The position numbers were made by a program, and so were the translations under genes. The notes beneath the pieces are model-generated. The model was not told where the DNA came from. It saw only the letters and a program-made list of their open reading frames with translations, and searched no databases. From assembly GCA_025351525.1 (NCBI GenBank), contig JANXVV010000064.1:1-11328 (forward strand): a stretch of 11,328 nucleotides of DNA. Reading direction: 5' to 3'. Each line of letters opens with the position of its first letter. Position 1 is the first letter of the stretch. This DNA is from Humisphaera sp. (GTDB taxonomy: Bacteria > Planctomycetota > Phycisphaerae > Tepidisphaerales > Tepidisphaeraceae). Shown in pieces: positions 5,365-11,328 of the stretch.

Positions 5365-6273
5365 CTACCCCTTTTTCTTGACGGCCTTCTTCTTCGCCTT
5401 CCCCTTCAACCGGCCCTTCGATTTCTTCTTCGCCTTCTTCACGACCGGCACCACTTTCCGAACCGGTTCATCCCGCTCCACATCTTCCCCCTCGTCTGAC
5501 GGAACTGCGCCTCTCGGCGGCTCCACAAATTCGCGGTTCCCCCCTTCCATATCCTGGATCGATTCCAGCAGCCGATCGACCTCCTTCGAGTCGAACACCC
5601 CCAACTGCTCCAGCGCAAACAGCGCCGCCTTCTGCTCGGCCATCTTCTTGTTCGGTCCCCACGCCGAGTTGTACCGATGGCTATCCACCACCACGCACAC
5701 CTCGAAACATTTGCTGTGGTCCGGTCCCTTCTCATCCAGCAACTCATACATCGGCGTGCCGCCCAATATCTTCTGCGCGTGCTGCTGCAACACCGCCTTG
5801 TAATTCTGATGATGCGAATTAGAGGCGATATCGTCGATCTTCGGGTTCATTGTCCGAAGCACGTATTCCTTGACGACCTCGAACCCCCCATCCAGATAGA
5901 CCGCCGCCGTGATCGATTCATACACCGCCGCCGCCAATGAACTCGGCATCGTCGCGCGGCCATGAATCCCCTTGCCGGTGATGAGCAGATCCGTCAACCC
6001 CGTCTCATTTGAAACTTCCGCGCACGTCCGGCGCGACACCACCGCCGATTTGATCTTCGTCAAATCCCCTTCCATATATTCCGGAAACCGCTTGTACAAC
6101 TCTTCGCACACGATCAAATCCAACACCGCATCCCCCAGAAACTCCATCCGCTCATTGCTCTCCAACCGGCTGTCGGCAATGGACGAATGCGTCAACGCCT
6201 CCTTGAGCAGGTCCGGATTCTGGAACTTGTATTGAAGTACTTTTTCGGCCAGCCGTTGAGTTTCAGGAGTCAC
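5365..6273 (-). CDS. rnc: Ribonuclease III with lysine-rich tail
   Basis: The enzyme cleaves double-stranded RNA (rRNA precursors, structured mRNAs). With the GTG start at 6273 it has 302 residues. A TTG at 6309 would add 12 residues, but it is the TTG of a perfect -35 box, TTGACA. The nuclease domain (about 1-150) has the signature NERMEFLGDAVLD (40-52) with E41, E44 and D48. The second acidic cluster reads SLAAAVYESITAAVYLDGG (112-130): E119 matches E. coli E117, but the residue matching the metal ligand D114 is Ala116. A double-stranded-RNA-binding domain follows (about 157-225; NYKAVLQQHAQ...KKMAEQKAALFALEQLG). The tail is first acidic (DEGEDVERDEP) and then very Lys-rich from 279 to 302. 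Activity may be reduced or need different metal conditions; this could also be a lineage trait. Confidence 0.9.
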   Translation of the reverse strand: MTPETQRLAEKVLQYKFQNPDLLKEALTHSSIADSRLESNERMEFLGDAVLDLIVCEELYKRFPEYMEGDLTKIKSAVVSRRTCAEVSNETGLTDLLITGKGIHGRATMPSSLAAAVYESITAAVYLDGGFEVVKEYVLRTMNPKIDDIASNSHHQNYKAVLQQHAQKILGGTPMYELLDEKGPDHSKCFEVCVVVDSHRYNSAWGPNKKMAEQKAALFALEQLGVFDSKEVDRLLESIQDMEGGNREFVEPPRGAVPSDEGEDVERDEPVRKVVPVVKKAKKKSKGRLKGKAKKKAVKKKG

Positions 6274-6280
6274 GCGATCA

Positions 6281-6309
6281 AAAGTATCGTTTGCATGGGA
6301 GAGTGTCAA
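6281..6309 (-). promoter_or_regulatory. Near-consensus promoter giving a leaderless rnc mRNA
   Basis: On the minus strand, TTGACA (6309-6304, perfect), a 17-nt spacer and TACTTT (6286-6281) are followed by 7 nt and GTG at 6273. Transcription should begin at or next to the GTG. There is no Shine-Dalgarno sequence in the 7 nt between. Confidence 0.7.
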
Positions 6310-6393
6310 TCAGAAATGATCGGCCCGGCCTCCTCTTCGAATCACCCCCAGCCGCCCGAAAAACTTTCTCAACACGCTCCGGAACTTCCGCCC

Positions 6394-6439
6394 CATGGAG
6401 CGGAACCCTCCCGCATGGAGATAGGACTTCCGCTCCATG
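6394..6439. repeat. 12-bp perfect inverted repeat with nested direct repeat
   Basis: CATGGAGCGGAA (6394-6405) and TTCCGCTCCATG (6428-6439) are exact reverse complements, with a 22-nt loop. ACTTCCGCYCCATG also occurs twice in the same direction, at 6384-6397 and 6426-6439 (13 of 14 identical). The left half alone can fold as TTCCGC/GCGGAA (6386-6391 with 6400-6405). It lies about 85 bp upstream of the rnc promoter. Confidence 0.6.
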
Positions 6440-6617
6440 AGATTAAACGCTCCGAACCCGCTTTAAAAAATCGCCGCCCTGTCCGTACCCCTCCGGCCAG
6501 CCGCAAAATCGCCGGTTTTCTTGGGCCGGGCCGGGCAAGCGCTGCGGCGGGCGGTATTATCGGAAGGGCCAATCGCCCGCAGCATGAGTCGCCAGCCAGT
6601 GCGAAGGGCATGGTTGC

Positions 6618-6645
6618 CACGGGTCGCGGTACTCCGAGACCCGTG
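6618..6645. repeat. Hairpin CACGGGTC / GACCCGTG
   Basis: CACGGGTC (6618-6625) pairs with GACCCGTG (6638-6645), 8 bp, and an inner CGG (6627-6629) pairs with CCG (6634-6636) around the loop TACT. There is no T-run on either side, so it does not look like an ordinary terminator. It may belong to a second REP-like family. Confidence 0.5.
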
Positions 6646-6721
6646 CGCTTCGGCCGGCAAAGCCAGCCCCACCACCTAACCGCCGCCCACGCCCCCGCCA
6701 CCAATGCGTCTTTGAACTTCC

Positions 6722-6943
6722 CCACGCCTGGCTGGCGCCAAGGGGCGTGCGCCCAAACCCGGCAGCTACCCGTGGTATGCCAAGACCGAAATCACCTTCG
6801 CGGATGCCCTGGCCGCAGTGCGGCGTGCATTTTGGCGAGAAACGGTTTTTTCGGAAGCATCGCTGCCTGCGGGTCTCAATCAACTCCCGGTGAAACTTCG
6901 GGAAGTGCTGCTGGATCAACTTGCTCCAGCAGCGCAGACGGGA
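6722..6943 (+). pseudogene. Probable transposase C-terminal remnant
   Basis: One plus-strand frame gives a protein-like product: SYPWYAKTEITFADALAAV, then RRAFWRETVFSEAS, and after a short gap LPVKLREVLLDQLAPAA. The order WY-x-K-x(3)-TFADALAAVRR-x-FW...LP-x-x-LRE-x-LLDQL resembles the C-terminal end of DDE transposases in planctomycete genomes; this is from memory and unproven. No plausible N-terminal part is found upstream, and there is no stop where the family would be expected to end, so the frame runs on into the antisense of the next gene. This suggests a decayed insertion sequence. The alternative is chance openness in GC-rich DNA. Confidence 0.35.
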
Positions 6944-7024
6944 AAAATTGGCAAAAGTCGAACTGAGGATGACGAATGGCGCGTGATCATTCACGGTCAT
7001 TTAGAAACAGCGACGATCAATCGC

Positions 7025-10000
7025 TCAATGCGCCGCGTGATCCATTGGAGCCTGCACCGCCGCCATCGGATGGGCCGCGAGGTACGCGTCCACATCTTTC
7101 GTCACCACCAGGGTGCCGTACATCATCATGGCATGTTCGGGGAAGGTGCAGACGTATTCGTAATCGCCTTCCTTTTTCGGGGCCATGATTTTCAGCGTCG
7201 CCTTCTGACCGGCTTCAATCAGCTTGGTGCCGTCGAGAATTTTGTGCTTTTTCGGATCGGGCATGTAGGCGCGGCCTTGCTTATCGAGCTTATCCGGCTT
7301 CATCGTCGCGACGGATTTGGAGATTTCCATCCGCGTGCCGGGCTCCACGAACACCAGATTGTGCGGCATGAAATCCATGTTCTCCACGATCACTTCAAAC
7401 GGTTTGCCGGCCTCCACTACCAGTCGCGGCGTGTCGTAACGCATCTGTTCTCGAACGGTCTTGATGACGAACACACTCACGCCCAGACCGCGAAGTTCCT
7501 TGCGGATTTTCGTGCCTTCGCTCGGGGGAAGCAGGCCGGCCAACTCCATGGCCGTCTGAGTGGTCTCGACATAGTCCTGCGAGGTTCGCTTGTCCGCCGA
7601 AACGGATTTGGCCCAAGCCAGAATGCTTTCCGCCGCCGGGCCGGCGGTGGATTTGTCCCATGAATCCCGGGGGAACTGCATCAGGGCCCTGGCCGCAACG
7701 TTGCGGTCGTGTCCCTGCTTCAATTCATTGGCGACCAGAATAAAATTAGCCTTCGCATTGGATTTCCCCATCAACGGCAACGCCAACATCGAAGACGCCC
7801 GCACACCGGCATCCGTGGTTTTGTCATCGATGGCGGCGACGAACAGCGGTTGAAACTGCTCGCGCAGGTCGGCGTCCGCGATCATCGCCATCGATCCGGC
7901 GATGGCCTGTTTCGCAGTGGTGGATTTCGCATCGGCCCACGACTTGGAGGCTTTGCCATCGGCAATGATGACGGCGGCCCAGGCGGTGTTGCGAACGCCC
8001 CGCTCCGTCGCTTTTCCAGCCTCCGCCGTCAGTGCATCTCGCGACTTCGCCAGGTTGGGCTGGTTCATGGAGCCGAACAATTTGCCGAGATCCTCGGCAG
8101 CCAGCGAACCCGCGCTACCCTTGCCGTCCAGGTATTGCAGCACCGCGACAAACTCCGATTCCGCAGTGGTGTTCTTGAGCGCCCCCAGCTTCTTAAGGGA
8201 CGCCAGCCGTTCGTTCAGATCGATGCTCGGGCGCTCCAGTCGGGCAAGCAACGTTGCCTCGGTCGACGGAGTCTTCAACAACTCCGCATTGGACATGTGC
8301 TCGAGGATGTATGTGAGCGCCTTCGGATCGGTGGGAAGAATCGATTCCTTCACGATGCTCTGCAACTGCTTCATCGTCTCTTTGAACGTGTAATCGAGGT
8401 AGTAATCGGTCGGATGGGCCAGGACATCGGTCGCCACCGCCAAAGCATCCTTGGCGCTGGTACCGTCGAAAAAGCTCAAGGCGCGAATCGCTTCGAGGCG
8501 GACGCGCGGGCTTGCATCATTGGCCTGAACCTTCAGCAAGGCCACCGCTTCCGGCACGCGATCCCGCCAGTAGCACAACACGCGCGTGGCCGCGGCGCGA
8601 GCGCTCGGCTCGGGGGATCGGAGCATTCCCCTGAGCAGATCGATGTCGACAATGTTGTGCCACTGATGCACCCACAGCGCTTCGGTCATGTCGTGTTCGT
8701 AGGCTGGATCCTTTTTATCCAGCGATGCGATCCATGTCTTCAAGGCGCCGATCACCTCGGCGGCATCGTGCTTGCCGAGTTCGATCTTGGCGCGATTGCG
8801 GATGTCGTTCTCAGGCTCCTTCAACAGTTCGAGCAACGCGGCCACCGGTTGGCCATCGATCCTGGCCGGCGGCATGGTCTTGCCTTCGTAGGTCATTTTA
8901 TAAATACGGCCATGCACGTGATCGCGATTCGGGTCGCGCATGTGGTGCTGCATATGACCGATGATCGAGTTGGACCAGTCGGAAAAATAGACCGCGCCGT
9001 CCGGGCCGGTGTTGACTTGCGCCGGTCGGAAATTGGCATCGTCGGAGGTGACGAGATGCTCGAGCGTTTCGCCTTTGATCCCCGAACCATCGGGCGAGAG
9101 CTTGACGCGGAAAATGCCCTGGATGCCGATCACGTTGCAGTTGAGAAAGTTGCCGTTGAAATCATCCGGCCATGCCCGGCTGGAAATCATCCCCGTTCCG
9201 GGGCAGGGGCGCGAAGGGCGGTTCCAGAACTGTTGCATATTCGGATGCTTGCCGGGGAAATCGACGTGACCGCTGAACGCCGGCGCGAAGTAGTTGGCGT
9301 TGCCGGTGGCATCGGTGATGAAGTCGTTGCCCCAGTAGTCGAACACTTTGCCGTGCGGGTTGGCGAAACCGTAGGCAACGTATCGCTCGAATCGGTTGGT
9401 CAACGGCTCGAATCGATAGATGGCGCCGTCGGTGTTCCGAACCGGGCCGGCGGCGGTTTCGACCTGCGTGCGATGGAACACACCGTCGCTAAGATAGGTG
9501 GCACCGCCGGGATCGCGCACCATCGCGTTGGTCGTGTGGTGCGAGTCGGCGGAGTCCATGCCGTCGAGAACGCGCTCTTTAAAGTCGGCGTGATCGTCCC
9601 CTTTGGTCGATTTCACATACCACAGATCAGGGGCCTGCATGAGCAGAATGCCGTCCTTATAAAAAGTGAAACCGGTCGGGCAGTTCAGGCCGTCGATGAA
9701 ATGTGTGACCTTGTCGGCATGGCCGGTGCCTTTGGTGTCTTCAAAAATGAGGATGCTGTCACCGACTTTGTCATCCGGGGCGCGCTCCGGATAGGTGCGC
9801 CACGCGGCAACCCACAGGCGGCCCCTAGTGTCCCACGCCATCTGCACGGGCTTGATCAATTCAGGAAATTGCGCCTCATCCGCCCACAAGCTGACCTTCA
9901 CACCCTTCGGCGTGGTCATGTGCTTGATCGCCTCTTCGCCACTGAGGAATGCCTTGGCATCGGGCTTGTTTGTGGGGACTTTTTCAACCGGGGGCAGATT

Positions 10001-10963
10001 GTCATCCTTCACCTGTAGATCCCCGCCCTGCGCGATGGCCCACACCCGCTGATCACGGTTTTCGGTCATCACATCGCGGACGGTCATTTCCTCCTGCATC
10101 ACCTTGTTGTTGGTGATCTTCACGCCGGGTGTCTCGGAGGGAAAGGGGAGTTGCGATCGGCCGCCGTAGACGTTGTAGCCATCCACCGTGCGGTAACGGC
10201 TGAAGAACATTTCGTTCTTGTCCTGCACTGCCTTCCGTAATTTCTCGTCGATGGCCGGCGCGCCGGTATCGAACATCGCCTCGAACATCGCGGGAGCGAG
10301 CGCTTTGTAACCGTTTTCGGTGAGATGAATGCCGTTGAAAGTGAGCGGTTGCTTCGCATCTTTGTAAAGATTTTCAGAAGCGGTGAACAGGTTGATGAAC
10401 TGCACCTCATGGGCCTTGGCGACTTCAGCCATCGCGGCGGTGAAGAGCTTGAGGTTGGCGTTATTGGCCGAGGGATCGGGCACGTTAGGATCGGCGATTT
10501 TCTCCTGGGCGATGGGTGAGAACAGGACGATGCGCGGCGCGCTGTTGCCGTTGTATTTTTGCTTCCTCGTGTCGTCGATGAACTTGGCGAGGTCGGCCTT
10601 GAATTTGTCGAGACCCGCCGGTCCCGCGAACGATTCATTAAAACCGAAGAATGCGAGGACGACATCCGTTTTGTTCTTGGCAAGCCATTCATCCGGTGAC
10701 CCGAACGATTCGGATCGCTGCCGAACCGTCAGTTCATCGCCGGAAAAACCGAGATTGCGAAAGGTAAGGTTGTCCTGGGCGAACGCCTTCTGGATGAACG
10801 ATTCGAGATACCCATCGTGCTGCATTCGGTCGGCGAGCGTGTTGCCGATCAGCGAGATATGGTCCCCCTTTTTCAGTTCCAGCTTCGCCGGAGAGTCTGC
10901 CCGCAGCGCGGTGGTGCAGGCGAGGGACAACATCAACACGATTGCTTTGGGGGTGTGCTTCAT
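7025..10963 (-). CDS. Large secreted SGNH / beta-propeller / HEAT / azurin-domain protein
   Basis: The protein has 1312 residues from ATG 10963. Residues 1-22 form a signal peptide (hydrophobic core, cut near LRA-DS). Residues about 30-235 are SGNH-hydrolase-like: IGNTLADR (39-46), NLGFSGDE (70-77), FFGFNES (105-111) and NGIHLTENGY (210-219). The nucleophile position of GDS is Thr42, and the block V Asp is Asn210. Residues about 340-695 resemble the PVC-type membrane-bound dehydrogenase propeller (GVKVSLWADE, VQMAWDTRGRLWVAAW, GFANPHGKVFDYWGND, FRPAQVNTGPDGAVYFSDW). HEAT-like helical repeats follow (about 705-1100). Residues about 1160-1290 are a cupredoxin domain with all type-1 copper ligands: H1201 (MPHNLV), C1272, H1277 and M1281, with CTFPEH as in azurin. 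No CxxCH heme motif exists anywhere. A role in envelope redox or sugar oxidation is possible but unproven. No clear promoter or Shine-Dalgarno site was found. Confidence 0.88.
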   Translation of the reverse strand: MKHTPKAIVLMLSLACTTALRADSPAKLELKKGDHISLIGNTLADRMQHDGYLESFIQKAFAQDNLTFRNLGFSGDELTVRQRSESFGSPDEWLAKNKTDVVLAFFGFNESFAGPAGLDKFKADLAKFIDDTRKQKYNGNSAPRIVLFSPIAQEKIADPNVPDPSANNANLKLFTAAMAEVAKAHEVQFINLFTASENLYKDAKQPLTFNGIHLTENGYKALAPAMFEAMFDTGAPAIDEKLRKAVQDKNEMFFSRYRTVDGYNVYGGRSQLPFPSETPGVKITNNKVMQEEMTVRDVMTENRDQRVWAIAQGGDLQVKDDNLPPVEKVPTNKPDAKAFLSGEEAIKHMTTPKGVKVSLWADEAQFPELIKPVQMAWDTRGRLWVAAWRTYPERAPDDKVGDSILIFEDTKGTGHADKVTHFIDGLNCPTGFTFYKDGILLMQAPDLWYVKSTKGDDHADFKERVLDGMDSADSHHTTNAMVRDPGGATYLSDGVFHRTQVETAAGPVRNTDGAIYRFEPLTNRFERYVAYGFANPHGKVFDYWGNDFITDATGNANYFAPAFSGHVDFPGKHPNMQQFWNRPSRPCPGTGMISSRAWPDDFNGNFLNCNVIGIQGIFRVKLSPDGSGIKGETLEHLVTSDDANFRPAQVNTGPDGAVYFSDWSNSIIGHMQHHMRDPNRDHVHGRIYKMTYEGKTMPPARIDGQPVAALLELLKEPENDIRNRAKIELGKHDAAEVIGALKTWIASLDKKDPAYEHDMTEALWVHQWHNIVDIDLLRGMLRSPEPSARAAATRVLCYWRDRVPEAVALLKVQANDASPRVRLEAIRALSFFDGTSAKDALAVATDVLAHPTDYYLDYTFKETMKQLQSIVKESILPTDPKALTYILEHMSNAELLKTPSTEATLLARLERPSIDLNERLASLKKLGALKNTTAESEFVAVLQYLDGKGSAGSLAAEDLGKLFGSMNQPNLAKSRDALTAEAGKATERGVRNTAWAAVIIADGKASKSWADAKSTTAKQAIAGSMAMIADADLREQFQPLFVAAIDDKTTDAGVRASSMLALPLMGKSNAKANFILVANELKQGHDRNVAARALMQFPRDSWDKSTAGPAAESILAWAKSVSADKRTSQDYVETTQTAMELAGLLPPSEGTKIRKELRGLGVSVFVIKTVREQMRYDTPRLVVEAGKPFEVIVENMDFMPHNLVFVEPGTRMEISKSVATMKPDKLDKQGRAYMPDPKKHKILDGTKLIEAGQKATLKIMAPKKEGDYEYVCTFPEHAMMMYGTLVVTKDVDAYLAAHPMAAVQAPMDHAAH

Positions 10964-11111
10964 AGTGAAATGAGTGGGTTAAATTGAACCTTTTTAAGCC
11001 GTGGGCTTCCGTTGAATGTGCCGCCGGAAAAAAACGAATGAGAGGTGATCGCCCGAAACGATCGCGCTGAAAACAATTACGCCGCAAGGGGGTTTGCGTT
11101 GAACTGTTGGA

Positions 11112-11168
11112 TTGTGGTGCGGGCTTCCAGCCTGCTTCCGACATGCCGGCGGGAAGCCTACACCACAA
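11112..11168. repeat. Divergent REP-like inverted pair
   Basis: TTGTGGTGCGGGCTTCC (11112-11128) and GGAAGCCTACACCACAA (11152-11168) are reverse complements at 15 of 17 positions, 23 nt apart. The shared GGGCTTCCAGCC core relates it to the pairs at 1981-2088 and 5232-5339, but with short spacing and changed arms. It sits between the thioredoxin terminator and the large gene. Confidence 0.65.
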
Positions 11169-11183
11169 AATTCCACCCGCAAA

Positions 11184-11213
11184 AAAGCCCGGCATGATTT
11201 CACGCCGGGCTTT
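11184..11213 (-). terminator. Intrinsic terminator of the thioredoxin gene
   Basis: On the minus strand, AAAGCCCGGC (11213-11204) and GCCGGGCTTT (11193-11184) form a perfect 10-bp stem with a 10-nt loop, running into a T-tract of six T in all (to 11181). It begins 28 bp after the thioredoxin stop codon. Confidence 0.88.
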
Positions 11214-11241
11214 AAATTTACGGTGCCACCGAACATCCCGG

Positions 11242-11328
11242 TCAGCCCGGCGCATCGAGCGCGGCTTTAAAATCCTTTTCCGGACGCAAACCGACGAACT
11301 TTTGAGCGACCTGCCCGTTCTTAAAAAG
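11242..11328 (-). CDS. trxA: Thioredoxin, C-terminal part, cut by window end
   Basis: The minus strand is open from the window edge to TGA at 11244-11242, giving 28 residues: LFKNGQVAQKFVGLRP, then EKDFKAALDAPG. This matches the last strand and helix of thioredoxins (F-K-x-G-x-x-x-x-x-F-V-G-x-x-x-K-x-x-L-x-x-x-L). Thioredoxin reduces protein disulfides in the cytoplasm through a WCGPC site, which lies outside the window. A strong terminator follows directly, so the gene ends its transcription unit here. A thioredoxin-like domain of a larger protein is possible because the N-terminal part is not visible. Confidence 0.75.
   Translation of the reverse strand, partial: LFKNGQVAQKFVGLRPEKDFKAALDAPG

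Larger units (their letters stand above)
6310..7024. other. 715-bp gap without an intact gene
   Basis: This lies between the rnc promoter and the 3' end of the large secreted-protein gene. No frame gives a convincing full gene. It holds an inverted repeat at 6394-6439, a hairpin at 6618-6645, a probable transposase remnant at 6722-6943, and a hairpin at 6907-6933 (9-bp stem GCTGCTGGA/TCCAGCAGC, 9-nt loop, no T-run). Open frames of 100-260 codons are present but have low-complexity, proline/arginine-rich products typical of GC-rich non-coding DNA. No clear intrinsic terminator for the gene ending at 7025 was found. Confidence 0.6.

Noticed and set aside
6907..6933. A hairpin as terminator of the large gene
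   Set aside because: The 9-bp stem is good, but there is no T-run after it on the minus strand and it lies inside the transposase-like frame, so the pairing may be incidental.
6187..6966. A 259-codon plus-strand frame across the rnc start and the gap
   Set aside because: It begins inside rnc on the opposite strand and its product is low-complexity, proline- and serine-rich, without a domain.
7709..10018. A 769-codon open frame on the plus strand, opposite the large gene
   Set aside because: Its product is rich in Arg, His and Gly with no recognisable domain, and it mirrors the codon bias of the well-supported minus-strand gene.
7025..10963. Assignment of the large protein as a heme-binding dehydrogenase
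   Set aside because: No CxxCH motif is present in any part of the protein; the C-terminal redox module is a copper domain.

Overview
The window looks like chromosomal DNA from a member of the Planctomycetota, probably Phycisphaerae/Tepidisphaerales-like. This is inferred from gene content, without any database search. The pointers are a 1312-residue SGNH / beta-propeller / HEAT protein of the planctomycete-verrucomicrobial type, a small membrane protein ending in a 'TPDRCPEC' zinc ribbon, a planctomycete-style RNase III with a lysine-rich tail, and many intergenic hairpin repeats of the kind that give spurious 'NTGWKPVP' peptides when translated. Most genes lack a Shine-Dalgarno sequence.

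Layout. 1-126: 3' end of a transposase gene, ISKra4-like. 231-1214 (+): exported HExxH peptidase-like protein. 1221-1910 (-): metallo-beta-lactamase-fold protein with an eroded metal site, converging on the previous gene with 6 bp between stop codons. 1911-2117: divergent promoter region holding a REP-like inverted hairpin pair. 2118-3101 (+): lipoprotein with a second HExxH peptidase-like domain. 3102-3369: long G/C-rich inverted repeat with a G-quadruplex motif on each strand. 3370-3672 (+): acylphosphatase. 3859-4206 (+): small two-helix membrane protein with a zinc ribbon. 4267-5175 (+): ABC-2 type permease. 5176-5364: a second copy of the REP-like pair between convergent genes. 5365-6273 (-): RNase III. 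6310-7024: no intact gene; inverted repeats and a probable transposase remnant. 7025-10963 (-): the large multidomain secreted protein with a C-terminal azurin-like copper domain. 10964-11241: a third, divergent inverted pair and a clear intrinsic terminator. 11242-11328 (-): last 28 codons of a thioredoxin gene.

The genes do not form one obvious operon or pathway. Several appear to have their own promoter. The most distinctive feature is a repeated arrangement in which a sigma-70-like -35/-10 pair sits so close to the start codon (7-8 nt from the -10) that the mRNA would have almost no 5' leader. For the MBL-fold gene and the RNase III gene the match is very good. In both, the TTG of the -35 box is in frame 36 nt upstream and acts as a false start codon. 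The other recurring theme is that almost every intergenic gap carries an inverted pair of repeat modules, apparently from several different families. No defence system, CRISPR array or recognisable new multi-gene system was found.
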